From assembly GCA_023488905.1 (NCBI GenBank), contig JAMDCQ010000011.1:1-37944 (forward strand): a DNA stretch of 37,944 nucleotides, written 5' to 3'. The position numbers and the translations under genes are program-made. Each line of letters begins with the position of its first letter. Position 1 is the stretch's first letter. Shown here piece after piece: positions 7,484 to 15,358 of the stretch. The notes beneath the pieces are model-generated. The model saw nothing but the letters and a program-made list of their open reading frames with translations, did no database searches and was not told the DNA's origin. Origin of the DNA: Candidatus Bathyarchaeota archaeon. GTDB lineage: Archaea > Thermoproteota > Bathyarchaeia > Bathyarchaeales > Bathycorpusculaceae.

Positions 7484-9049
7484 TTGGTGTTGCTTGCGTT
7501 CCTTGTGGTTTTCGCTGTGGCTGCCAGCTACGAGTTAGGGTACATGTCGGTGCAGTGGGATGAAATGCCTCACCTCTTCGGCGCTACACTGCTAAGCCGC
7601 GGCCAAACTTGGGATTACATGACCACTTACGGGTACTACCCGCCATTGTTTGACTTAGCTGCAACGGGATTTTTTGCGCTGTTGGGTGTGAATGAGGTTG
7701 CGGGACGACTTGTCGCGGTTACGTTTTCGGTTTTGGCGATTTGGCTGCTCTTTGAATTCACCAAACGCAGCTATGGACAAAAACATGCATTGGTCGCCAG
7801 CGTGTTGTTGGGGACGATGCCGGGGTTCTTTTGGCTCAGCCGCGTAACCATGCTTGAAACCCTGCTCATCTTCTTCTTTACGCTGGTTATGTTTGCGTTC
7901 TACACGTGGCTAAATAAAGAGGGCAGCAACCGTGCATTGATTTTCAGCGGTGTCGCTTTGGGCTTAGGCGTTTTGGCAAAGTACCAGATTGTCGTTGCCG
8001 CCTTAGCGATGCTGCTAAGTATCCTGTTTTTAGCTCGGAAGCATCTTAAAAGCAACATAGGCAAACTCATCATAATCGGCATCATCACCGTTTTGATTGT
8101 GTCACCATGGTTTTTGGCCATATACCACTATAATGGCATGACCAAATTCGAAACCCTCCAGTACGTCATGAGTGAAGGCGGCCAAGACCGACCCGCATAC
8201 AGCAACCGCTTCCAACCCATCCCCATCTACTACCTAGTGGAAATGACTTGGCCGTTCAAAGACATCGCCGTCCACCCTATCGCGCTGCCCATCTTCATCT
8301 TGGGACTATGTGGGCTGGGTTTGTTTGCGTACCGCAGAAGCCGACAGGACATCTTCTTCTTAACATGGTTCTTAGTCATCTATGTTTTCTTCTCGTTCAT
8401 CCCGAACAGGCAATGGCGCTACATAACGCCGCTGTTCCCTATTATGGCGATTTCAGCCGCCAGTTTCATCATGTTGCTCTATGGTAAAGTGCAGCGCTGG
8501 CGGCCCCAGCAGATGGGACTTAAAGCTGAGCGGCTAAAGAAGTTGGCTGCGGTGTCCTTTATCGCGTTGATCGCTGGTACAGTGGCTTATAGCGGGTACG
8601 CGTCGTATCAGATGACGGTTAGGGACCAAATCCACATCCCCATAAAAGAAGCCACCAGCTACCTTGTGGGTAACTTGACGGGGGATCAGTCGGCGGTGCT
8701 GGTTTGCGCCTACAACCTGTTAAGCCAAGACATGTTCCGCTTCTACTTACCCTCCAACATGTCCAGCGAGCAAATCTGGCAGTACCCCACCCTCGCCGTA
8801 GACGCATTCACGCCAAACTTCAACATAACCGAATTTGTGGAGCTGTGCCGCGAACGAAACGTGAAATACATCATACTCTACGATTACGGCGTCAACGCAG
8901 AATTCTTCAACACCACACTCAACTATACGCAGGTGAGGCGGATGATTGCGGAGACAGGCTTGTTCGGTGACCCCAAAGATCAACCGTTCTGGGGCGACTA
9001 CAACGGCTGGATGGGCTACCGCATATTCCTAGTTCGATTTTTGGGATAA
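7484..9049 (+). CDS. GT-C membrane glycosyltransferase (PMT/ArnT-like, GT39/GT83 type)
   Basis: A 521-aa protein with about ten to twelve membrane segments over residues 1-375 and a C-terminal extramembrane domain of about 140 residues. The first external loop carries QWDEMPH, the acidic pair expected in GT-C enzymes that use polyprenyl-phosphate sugars; RVTMLE lies in the next loop. It is divergent from the dolichyl-phosphate-sugar synthase-like gene, which fits a donor/transferase pair. The reading frame is open upstream to 7397 with a hydrophilic segment but no ATG, GTG or TTG before 7484, so the true N-terminus is uncertain. Five NxS/T sequons (for example NLT, NMS, NIT) lie in the C-terminal domain. 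Confidence 0.85.
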   Translation: MVLLAFLVVFAVAASYELGYMSVQWDEMPHLFGATLLSRGQTWDYMTTYGYYPPLFDLAATGFFALLGVNEVAGRLVAVTFSVLAIWLLFEFTKRSYGQKHALVASVLLGTMPGFFWLSRVTMLETLLIFFFTLVMFAFYTWLNKEGSNRALIFSGVALGLGVLAKYQIVVAALAMLLSILFLARKHLKSNIGKLIIIGIITVLIVSPWFLAIYHYNGMTKFETLQYVMSEGGQDRPAYSNRFQPIPIYYLVEMTWPFKDIAVHPIALPIFILGLCGLGLFAYRRSRQDIFFLTWFLVIYVFFSFIPNRQWRYITPLFPIMAISAASFIMLLYGKVQRWRPQQMGLKAERLKKLAAVSFIALIAGTVAYSGYASYQMTVRDQIHIPIKEATSYLVGNLTGDQSAVLVCAYNLLSQDMFRFYLPSNMSSEQIWQYPTLAVDAFTPNFNITEFVELCRERNVKYIILYDYGVNAEFFNTTLNYTQVRRMIAETGLFGDPKDQPFWGDYNGWMGYRIFLVRFLG

Positions 9050-9496
9050 TTAAGTCGTTTCTAAGAGTTCAAAGCCAGTGGTTCTGTTTTTTACGCGTCT
9101 AGCTGAGTCGCCCGTTAACTCTAAGATTGTAACTTCGCCGATTTGCCAAACCTCAACCCCCATCCGCACGCAGCCCGTGACCGCGTTGTCGTTGCGTCCG
9201 AAGCTCGCGTGCATGTGCAGTTTCGGTGTCCCTGCTTCGTCGGTGAATATGGTGCCGACTCCAGCGCCTTCATGCACCCCTTTGAGTAGCGTCACCATGG
9301 GTTGTGGGGGCATGGCTTTGCCGTCTTTGGGTCCGACGACGACTTTACTTTGGTCTTCTGCGCCGCCTAAAAAGAAGCACAGGGCGCTTTTGATTTGTTT
9401 TTGGGCTGCGAATTTCTCGATTTCTTCGTGCAGGACTTCTCCTTGGCGGAGTCGGAGGATGAATATTCTGCCGAGGTTGGCTTCAGTGTAATCCAT
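9050..9496 (-). CDS. DUF296/PPC-domain protein
   Basis: A 148-aa protein matching the PPC (plants and prokaryotes conserved, DUF296) fold: FILRLRQGEVLHEEIEKFA at residues 12-30, the FFLGGAED turn, HEGAGVGTIF, and the metal-site-like HMHASFGRND (about residues 93-102), ending VTILELTGDSARR. Free-standing prokaryotic members are small trimeric proteins, some called DNA-binding; no AT-hook is present here. A TATA-like TTTTATACC lies about 35 bases before the ATG, and tandem 61-bp repeats lie upstream. Confidence 0.86.
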   Translation of the reverse strand: MDYTEANLGRIFILRLRQGEVLHEEIEKFAAQKQIKSALCFFLGGAEDQSKVVVGPKDGKAMPPQPMVTLLKGVHEGAGVGTIFTDEAGTPKLHMHASFGRNDNAVTGCVRMGVEVWQIGEVTILELTGDSARRVKNRTTGFELLETT

Positions 9497-9558
9497 GATT
9501 GCTCGTCTCTATTTTAAAACGGATGCTCAGGTATAAAAGAATTAAAAATCTACTATCT

Positions 9559-9670
9559 CTCTATAGGTTTCTGCATAGAATCTCTATTAGGCTCCAAATA
9601 TGTTGGTGCAGACCCTCCCCTCTATAGGTGCTGTGCATAGGTTGGATATTAGGATCCAAATATGAAGGCG
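9559..9670. repeat. Two tandem imperfect repeats, 61-bp period
   Basis: Two units begin CTCTATAGGT at 9559 and 9620. Both contain TGCATAG, TATTAGG, TCCAAATATG and a final GG, with differing bases between, roughly 75 percent identical by eye. They lie between the promoter of the DUF296 gene and the 3' end of the 42-aa ORF. They may be paired regulator sites. Confidence 0.6.
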
Positions 9671-9680
9671 ATTTTTCAAT

Positions 9681-9809
9681 TTAGACTCTGGTTATGTAGA
9701 GCGGCTCTTCAGCTTCTTCTTTGTGTGCCTTTGCACACACAACGATTTCCGCCGTTGCCTCTGCTGATTCATCTGAGAATTCCAGCTTGGTGATTTTTTT
9801 CGGGGACAT
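9681..9809 (-). CDS. 42-aa acidic small protein
   Basis: A 42-codon ORF starting MSPKKITKLEFSD and ending PLYITRV. It is acidic and contains one Cys. GAGGT lies eight bases before the ATG, and a TATA-like ATTTATAAG at 9852-9860 is placed to start the transcript about 20 bases before the ATG. Start, ribosome site and promoter together argue that it is a real gene. I do not recognise the family. Confidence 0.58.
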   Translation of the reverse strand: MSPKKITKLEFSDESAEATAEIVVCAKAHKEEAEEPLYITRV

Positions 9810-9851
9810 ATTCTGTGACCTCGTAAGAGTCCAACGAAGTATCACAGACGA

Positions 9852-9860
9852 CTTATAAAT
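9852..9860 (-). promoter_or_regulatory. TATA-like box for the 42-aa ORF
   Basis: Minus-strand ATTTATAAG, 43-51 bases before the ATG at 9809. Transcription would begin near 9830, giving a short leader that contains the GAGGT ribosome site. Confidence 0.45.
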
Positions 9861-9951
9861 GTTGTCTTATTTTTAAAATAGCGGAGTTAAACGCTAAAAC
9901 TGTTGCAAAATAGCCCATTATGCGTTCTGCAGTGATTAAATCGAAAGCGCT

Positions 9952-10542
9952 TCAGCGGCGGTAGCGGTCGTTGCGCCACACATCTGCGCTGTCACTGTAA
10001 CCACGCCGCTCCCAAAACCCCAACTCCTTGCCGCGGGTAAACCTCAACCCAACAACCCACAAAGCACTCTTATACGCATATTTACTGGGCACAATCAACC
10101 GTACAGGAAACCCAAGCCCTTCCTCTAAAGGTTCTCCGTTAAGTTTATGCGCCAAAAGCATAGCGTCACCTGCAAGTTCCTCCCGGTAGAGTGAGGTTGT
10201 GTAGTTGTCGGCGCATTCAAAGGTGACTGCTCGGGCAACATTGCGGGGTTTAACTAGTGCTTCTATGTCCCGAATTCGAACGCCTTCCCATTTACAATCC
10301 AACACACTCCAACCCTCGACACAATGAAAATCGCTGACCGAAACTGTCTGAGGCATCGCCAAAAAATCTTGCCAGCTAAGCTTAACGGGGTTTTCGACTT
10401 CGCCATCTATTTTGAGGGTGTATGTTTCGAGTTTAAGCTGCGGATTTGTGGCTGTTATGCCTGGGTGGTCTGTGCCTCATCTTAGAATGTGGTCTGTTGC
10501 TGTTTGGTCAGGTGGCAACCTGTTTTTTTGGTTATGAGTCAT
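9952..10542 (-). pseudogene. Sulfite-oxidase-type molybdopterin oxidoreductase with in-frame TGA
   Basis: The catalytic part VSVSDFHCVEGWSV, with the Cys that would ligate molybdenum, AVTFECADNYTT, and the C-terminal ALWVVGLRFTRGKELGFWERRGY are those of the stand-alone Oxidored_molyb domain. Reading upstream in the same frame gives the family's N-terminal strand, LETYTLKIDGEVENPVKL, then a TGA at 10477-10479, then MTHNQKNRLPPDQTATDHILR from an ATG at 10542. The family usually begins with such an RLPPGQ-like segment, so the two parts belong together (196 codons). A Trp fits the TGA position. Other genes here end with TGA, so it normally means stop. Nonsense mutation, sequencing error or recoding are the options; TTG at 10362 would give only a 136-aa fragment. 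Confidence 0.72.
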
Positions 10543-10792
10543 GAAAACCCTGTTTTATTTGATATTTTCGATAAATAAATGCTCTTCGGATGGTTTTTCA
10601 TTTTATTCAGGTTCAGGGATTTCTCTTATGGAGAGTTCAAGTTTTGTTGAATTTAAACTATTATTAGATAAGCTATTGCTGCTTTTTAGCGCGAAATAAA
10701 TGATTCGACAATATGTCGCAAGATTTCATAAACAATATAGTTCTATCCGGCAGTTTAATTTATGAAGCAAAATTAGGGGAACAGAATACACC

Positions 10793-11575
10793 ATGAAAAT
10801 CAAAGGAAAGATGTTATTATCATACATGCTGATTGTTGCTCTTTTCGTCGGCATAGGCGTGGCAGTAACGCTAAACACAATGAAAATGAGCGATATACAA
10901 GCAAACGTAAACAAACAGGTTGAAATCGGCAACTATGCAACTGCATACCAGAAGGGTTTCACGCTAAGAAGCCAAGGACTAGGCGAAGTTACCACAGACC
11001 CAGAAAATGCAATCACAGACACACAAACAGGTCAAGCATTGACAGCCGCAACATCGGAATACCTGATTAGTACCCTGCCGAAAGATTCACAGTTATACTC
11101 TGTCTTTGACAGCTGCTACCAAATTGACACAAACACCATAACACCAGCAGTGAATAAAGTAATCGAGGCATACCAGACACAGAACACCGCAGAAGTGGCA
11201 GCACAGATGCAGGTTGTCAACGACGCCACCCGTGAAATCAACGCAAACCTAGACAACTTTCAACTGCTAGTTATCGAAAACGTCCAAGCTGCAACCGCTG
11301 AATCACAAAGCTACGCAAACTTTAGCGTCATTCTATCAGCGGTAGGCATATCCACAATCGCTGTTGTATCAATCGCAATGGCATTAGTAATGGGCAAACG
11401 CATCACAGACCCACTCAAAAAACTAACCGACATCGCAGGCAAAGTAAGCATGGGCGAACTCGAACACGAAATCAAAATCAACACCAAAGACGAAATCAGC
11501 GACTTAGGCGAAGCCTTCCAGCGAATGATAAACGCATTCAAAATGACAAGCGCAATGAGCCAAACGGAGGAATAA
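10793..11575 (+). CDS. Membrane sensor with HAMP domain but no output domain
   Basis: A 260-aa protein: membrane segment at about residues 7-28, an external helical sensor domain (about 29-178), a second membrane segment (about 180-200), and a HAMP linker (GKRITDPLKKLTDIAGKVSMGELEHEI through EISDLGEAFQRMINAF). It ends there, with no histidine kinase, cyclase or methyl-accepting domain. It looks like the receptor half of a chemoreceptor-like protein whose output is passed to a partner. The 74-aa gene immediately downstream, reached through a strong GGAGG, is the likely partner. Confidence 0.83.
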   Translation: MKIKGKMLLSYMLIVALFVGIGVAVTLNTMKMSDIQANVNKQVEIGNYATAYQKGFTLRSQGLGEVTTDPENAITDTQTGQALTAATSEYLISTLPKDSQLYSVFDSCYQIDTNTITPAVNKVIEAYQTQNTAEVAAQMQVVNDATREINANLDNFQLLVIENVQAATAESQSYANFSVILSAVGISTIAVVSIAMALVMGKRITDPLKKLTDIAGKVSMGELEHEIKINTKDEISDLGEAFQRMINAFKMTSAMSQTEE

Positions 11576-11579
11576 GTCA

Positions 11580-11804
11580 GTGTCAGTTGAACAACAATGC
11601 CTAACCGTACTAACAAAGCAGATGGGACCAGCCGCAAAAGCCTTCCTTGAAAGGCAATGCAAATCACACCTCAAAAAGGAACCCGCAGCACTACAGAAAA
11701 GCGACCTCGACGAGCTGGCGAAATGGTGCCAAATCGGGACACAACTCATCTTAGGCCAAGTAGTCGGAGAAAAAGTCAAAGCTGACCTATTGGCACTAAA
11801 ATAA
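11580..11804 (+). CDS. 74-aa partner of the HAMP receptor
   Basis: A 74-aa helical protein with Cys at positions 7, 27 and 50 (in EQQCLTVL, ERQCKSH, KWCQIG). GTG start with GGAGG nine bases upstream, overlapping the end of the HAMP gene, so co-translation is likely. Family not recognised; no HTH or kinase motif. Its tight linkage to an output-less HAMP receptor suggests that it carries or modulates the signal, which is inference. Confidence 0.7.
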   Translation: MSVEQQCLTVLTKQMGPAAKAFLERQCKSHLKKEPAALQKSDLDELAKWCQIGTQLILGQVVGEKVKADLLALK

Positions 11805-11834
11805 GCCAAACACCCTTTTTCCTTTTTCAATATT

Positions 11835-12935
11835 TTATTGTCCAAAAAAGAAGCTTAATTGTTTCTGCTTAGGTTCTTCTTTGCTGAACCCTGAAACCTT
11901 CACGCCTACACGTCGGATTTCAAGCGGCGACTCAGATAGGAACTTCTCAAACAGCGCCTTGACGTTTCTCAGGATTGTTTCTTTGTCTTTTGCTGGTTGC
12001 TCAAGCGTGACTGAGCGGGTTTTGCTGCTTAAATCCACGTTAACCACGTAGATGGAGACTGTTTTGTAGCTGTAGCCTTTGGCTGAGACTTCTTTGTAGA
12101 CGAATTCGGCTAGTTCGTCGGTTTTCTGTAGGATAAACGCCAAGTCGTGTGTGTCTTGTTTTAGGGTGCCGATTTTGCTTATGGATTCCGCTTCGCCCTG
12201 CTCCATGACGGGTTCGTTGTCAACTGCGCTGGCGGCGTTGTGGAAGTATATGCCCATGGCTTTGCCGAAGACTTCGATGAGCACTTGGCAATCGTATCTA
12301 GCGAGGTCACTTATGGTTTTTATCCCCATCTGCTCCATGCGCACAGTGGTTTTTTTACCTACACCCAAAAGGCGGTCAACCGGCAGCGGCGCAAGAAAAG
12401 CCTCCGCCTCTTCAGGTTTGATGATGGTTAAACCGTCGGGTTTTTGGCTGTCACAGGCGATTTTGGCGACCAGTTTGTTGGGGCCTACACCTATGGTGAA
12501 ACTTATGCCCACCTGCGCCTTCACATCCGCTTTAATTTTGAGCGCGTAATCCCTTGCCTTCTCAAAGCTGCCCTCCACTTGCTCGGTGACATCCAAATAC
12601 GCTTCGTCCACGCTGACTTGCTCGATGGCGGCTGCGTAAGTGCGGAATATGTTCATGATTTTGTTGCTGATCTCGTCGTAGTATTCGTGGTCTACTTTGA
12701 AGAAGACGGCGTCTGTGCCTTCGAGTTTGTGTTTGGCCATGAAGAGGGGGAGCCCTGATTTGACGCCGTATTTGCGGGCGATATAATTGCTTGTTGATAC
12801 TGCGCCGCTGTCTTCGGTGCGCCCCGAATAGACACCGACCACGATAGGTTTGTCTTTGATGGAGGGGTTTCGGAGTTCTTCGCATTGAGCAAAGAAGTAA
12901 TCGAAGTCAGCAAGGAAAATCACGCGAGCCTGCAC
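11835..12935 (-). CDS. dinB: Y-family DNA polymerase IV (Dpo4/DinB)
   Basis: A 366-aa translesion polymerase. The palm has FLADFDYFFAQCEE (first metal-binding Asp) and VSVDEAYLDV (about residues 105-114, catalytic DE); the thumb has LLGVGKKT, and a little-finger domain follows. The extreme C-terminus QKQLSFFF is a PCNA-interacting box (QxxLxxFF). Its start lies inside the 3' end of the radical SAM gene, overlapping by 16 bases, so the two are co-transcribed. Confidence 0.96.
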   Translation of the reverse strand: MQARVIFLADFDYFFAQCEELRNPSIKDKPIVVGVYSGRTEDSGAVSTSNYIARKYGVKSGLPLFMAKHKLEGTDAVFFKVDHEYYDEISNKIMNIFRTYAAAIEQVSVDEAYLDVTEQVEGSFEKARDYALKIKADVKAQVGISFTIGVGPNKLVAKIACDSQKPDGLTIIKPEEAEAFLAPLPVDRLLGVGKKTTVRMEQMGIKTISDLARYDCQVLIEVFGKAMGIYFHNAASAVDNEPVMEQGEAESISKIGTLKQDTHDLAFILQKTDELAEFVYKEVSAKGYSYKTVSIYVVNVDLSSKTRSVTLEQPAKDKETILRNVKALFEKFLSESPLEIRRVGVKVSGFSKEEPKQKQLSFFFGQ

Positions 12936-13804
12936 TGTTTAGCCTCCTTTGCTTTGGGCATAAGCCACGAGCCGTCGCAGGCAGCCGTATTCAGCTCCGC
13001 TAAACCTTCACGACAAACCCCAAACCCCAAGTCACAATCCACTGCCAAATCCCTCACACCCTTGAGAAGCTTGAACCGGTAATCTTTAGGCAAGAGCACA
13101 CTTCCGCCGACTCGTTCGCCCTGCTGGAAATACAGCGGTTTGAGCTGCTCCATCACCTTTGGGAAAGCGTGGGTGAGGCGGGTCCAGTTGTCGGGTTTGG
13201 CTTTGTAGGTTGAGGCGGTTATGTGTTTGACACCGACGCTGGCTAATTCGGATATGAGCTTTTGAGGTTGGTCGTTTAGGGCGGGGATGATGGGGTCGAT
13301 TCGCACAGATACGGGGATACCTGCTTTAGTGAGGTCTTGGGCGGCTCTTATCCGCTGGGATGGCGGCGGCGCATACGGCTCAATGATTCTGGCGAGGTTG
13401 TCGTCGCCGGTTGTTATGGTTAACGCCACTGTCGCAGGCACCTTGCTGAGAAGGTCGTCGTCTCGGGTGACAAGGTTACTTTTGGTTATGATTTGGATAC
13501 GGCAGTTGCACTCCGCTAAAACTTCGAGGCACCGCCGTGTTAAGCCCTCGGAGGCTTCTATGCGGGGGTATGGGTCGGATGAATTGGAGAGCGATATGGT
13601 TTCGCCACTCAGTTTTGCTGCTTCCCTCTTTAGCGTGGCAAGGAGCTCTTTTTTGGGGTGGATGTCTTGGAAGTTTTGGATGTAGCTGGATGCGTAACAG
13701 TAGAGGCATTGGTGGTCACAGCCTGTGTAGGGGTTAAAGGTCAACTTGGGTGGGCATGTGCAGAGGCTTGAACGCCAAGGGTCGAAGCGGGAAATCAGCG
13801 GCAA
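12920..13804 (-). CDS. SPL-family radical SAM protein
   Basis: A 294-aa radical SAM protein of the spore-photoproduct-lyase-related group (COG1533). The cluster motif is C29-x3-C33-x2-C36, preceded by LTFNPYTG. SLSNSSDPYPRIE and RIDPIIPALND are family signatures. TTG at 13804 is the first possible start because an in-frame stop lies three codons upstream. It overlaps the Dpo4 gene by 16 bases. Family members are widespread and are not all repair enzymes; the operon with a lesion-bypass polymerase favours a role with damaged DNA, by inference. Confidence 0.87.
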   Translation of the reverse strand: MPLISRFDPWRSSLCTCPPKLTFNPYTGCDHQCLYCYASSYIQNFQDIHPKKELLATLKREAAKLSGETISLSNSSDPYPRIEASEGLTRRCLEVLAECNCRIQIITKSNLVTRDDDLLSKVPATVALTITTGDDNLARIIEPYAPPPSQRIRAAQDLTKAGIPVSVRIDPIIPALNDQPQKLISELASVGVKHITASTYKAKPDNWTRLTHAFPKVMEQLKPLYFQQGERVGGSVLLPKDYRFKLLKGVRDLAVDCDLGFGVCREGLAELNTAACDGSWLMPKAKEAKQCRLA

Positions 13805-13871
13805 TGAGTGTCACTAATCAGTATATTGGTGGGGTTTGGGTCAAAAAGGTTCGCTTTATCCATCAAAAAGT

Positions 13872-13914
13872 TAGTCAAGAAACCTTGACTAAGCTTTAGT
13901 CCAGAAACCTTGAC
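13872..13914. promoter_or_regulatory. Two tandem palindromic sites before the repair operon
   Basis: Units TAGTCAAGAAACCTTGAC (13872-13889) and TAGTCCAGAAACCTTGAC (13897-13914) differ at one base and start 25 bp apart. Each is an inverted repeat GTCAAG-N4-CTTGAC, perfect in the first and with one mismatch in the second. They lie between the divergent radical SAM/Dpo4 operon and the small zinc protein gene, where an operator is expected. Confidence 0.65.
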
Positions 13915-13965
13915 AAAAACGCTTTTACAGCATAAACAAGAAGCTGCATATTGGAGCGATATGTA

Positions 13966-14136
13966 ATGGCAACAAACCACTATGTGATTAACCACAGACT
14001 AATGTTGCGTATACGAAAAAAAGGAAACCTCTCATGTCTAATCTGCCACAAACCCATCCTTGAAGGGCAACGGGTTGCAGCCCGAAAAGCCACCGCGCTA
14101 AGACATGAAGACTGCTACCAAAAATCCTTCTTCTAA
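13966..14136 (+). CDS. Small zinc-binding protein
   Basis: A 56-aa protein if the ATG at 13966 is used; a TTG five codons upstream is open. It has C-x2-C (SCLICHK) and a later H-x2-C (RHEDCY), a probable Cys3His zinc site, with a basic N-terminus. Such tiny zinc proteins are common in archaea and usually contact nucleic acid or protein partners. It is divergent from the radical SAM/Dpo4 operon across the tandem palindromes. Confidence 0.66.
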   Translation: MATNHYVINHRLMLRIRKKGNLSCLICHKPILEGQRVAARKATALRHEDCYQKSFF

Positions 14137-14176
14137 AAAAACACCTGCAAAAGATGCCAAAAACGCGTTGCTGCAT

Positions 14177-14218
14177 CGAAAGTGTTTTAAACACTTCGAG
14201 TCCATCCCAATGATGGGA
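14177..14218. other. Palindrome and hairpins in a gene-free gap
   Basis: AAGTGTTT-T-AAACACTT (14180-14196) is a perfect 8-bp-arm palindrome, extended by CGAA/TTCG with one bulged A. It is followed by TCCCA-ATGA-TGGGA (about 14205-14218). The gap 14137-14357 lies between a plus gene and a convergent minus gene, so these may be terminators, although no long T tract follows. Confidence 0.4.
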
Positions 14219-14357
14219 AAGGACAACTATTGAGGAAAACTCCGCTCTTCGAGTTTGAAGTGCCCTCCTATCGGAAACGCACAGTCGGACTCGAAGCCAA
14301 CAGCAAACACGCAAGATAAACGGCTGACACTTGAGGCGAAACAAACCTAAGTGCTCT

Positions 14358-15212
14358 CTAACCAGCAGATTTTCTCGAAGACAACCAAGAAACTAAACTC
14401 TTCCGCTTGACATAGAGAACTATAGCTATCAAAAATATGTCTAAAGCTACTGGAATAATCCAGAGCGGTGATTCTTCAGTTTTCTTGCTGTTGGAGTTGG
14501 AAGGCGACGCACCGTCGGAGAAGACTATGGCTAAATCGCCAGGCAGCACGATTGCGTATTGCGATTGCATTTCCACTTTTAAGGTGCTGACTGCGCCTTC
14601 ATGGGTTAGGGTGTATTCTTTGGGTTTCCACTCGCTTGGGGCACTGTCGGGCGGCGCGGTATAAACATCCAGCTCCGCCAAGTCGGTTTCGAAATACACC
14701 GTGAAATAGGCCGTGGAGGTGGGGTTTTCCGCAGAAAGGTACTGAGCTATGTTTAAGTCGTAGAGGAACACGTAGCTCCCGTTCACCGCTTCCAGCGGGT
14801 GCTCATAGTGAATTCGCAAGGTGAACGTGTCTGAGATGTTTTCGAGCAGGCAGTAGATTTGCCACCAGTCGCCTATAGCGGTTTTATGAACCATTGAGGA
14901 GTATGTTTGGGTGTAGTTGCTCCAAGCGACCTCTTTACCGTTTAAGGTGACGGTGATGTTTGTTGCGTTGGGTGGCATGGGGTAGAGCATCGGCAACCCG
15001 TCGAGGTTTCGGTTGTCTGTGTGGATGGGGTATTCGCCGTCAACCGTCGCCCATACGGCGACGTTGTTTTTGGTAATGGTGTAGTTGATGTGTTCAATCG
15101 GCATAGCTAACTGTGGAAACGTTTGCTGATTCACGGTGGTAGCGGAAGCTTCAGCTGCATCTGCTAAGAGAAGGATAAACGCAAAAACTACGACGCCAAC
15201 AGCAGGCTTCAT
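14358..15212 (-). CDS. Secreted, C-terminally membrane-anchored glycoprotein
   Basis: A 284-aa protein with an N-terminal signal segment (about residues 4-24), an extracellular beta-rich region, a low-complexity Ser/Asn linker (about 230-245) and one C-terminal membrane helix (about 250-268) followed by a basic tail KRKSLVSWLSSRK. At least six NxS/T sequons are present (such as NYT, NAT, NIT, NIS, NGS), fitting archaeal N-glycosylation. No catalytic motif is seen. Function unknown; a cell-surface role is inferred. Confidence 0.72.
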   Translation of the reverse strand: MKPAVGVVVFAFILLLADAAEASATTVNQQTFPQLAMPIEHINYTITKNNVAVWATVDGEYPIHTDNRNLDGLPMLYPMPPNATNITVTLNGKEVAWSNYTQTYSSMVHKTAIGDWWQIYCLLENISDTFTLRIHYEHPLEAVNGSYVFLYDLNIAQYLSAENPTSTAYFTVYFETDLAELDVYTAPPDSAPSEWKPKEYTLTHEGAVSTLKVEMQSQYAIVLPGDLAIVFSDGASPSNSNSKKTEESPLWIIPVALDIFLIAIVLYVKRKSLVSWLSSRKSAG

Positions 15213-15358
15213 AAGTCAACAACCAACGTTGCCCAGAGACGCTTTTAACATTTTGCACACAACATGCCAATGGGGGCTGATTGGGTGTAAGCTTTTAATT
15301 AGGCTGAAGCTTATTTTGGGTAAGGTTCCGTTTTATTCGAGGCTTTTCAGGTATAGCT

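Noticed and set aside
10477-10479. Selenocysteine at the TGA
   Set aside because: A Trp fits the position better, no SECIS-like element was recognised and no selenocysteine machinery is in the window.
14190-14218. Possible tRNA T-arm (TTCGAGTCC)
   Set aside because: No matching T-stem, anticodon arm or acceptor stem could be built; the site is better explained as palindrome and hairpin.
14205-14240. Possible C/D box RNA (ATGATGG as box C)
   Set aside because: Box C is imperfect and no correctly placed D, C' and D' boxes were found.
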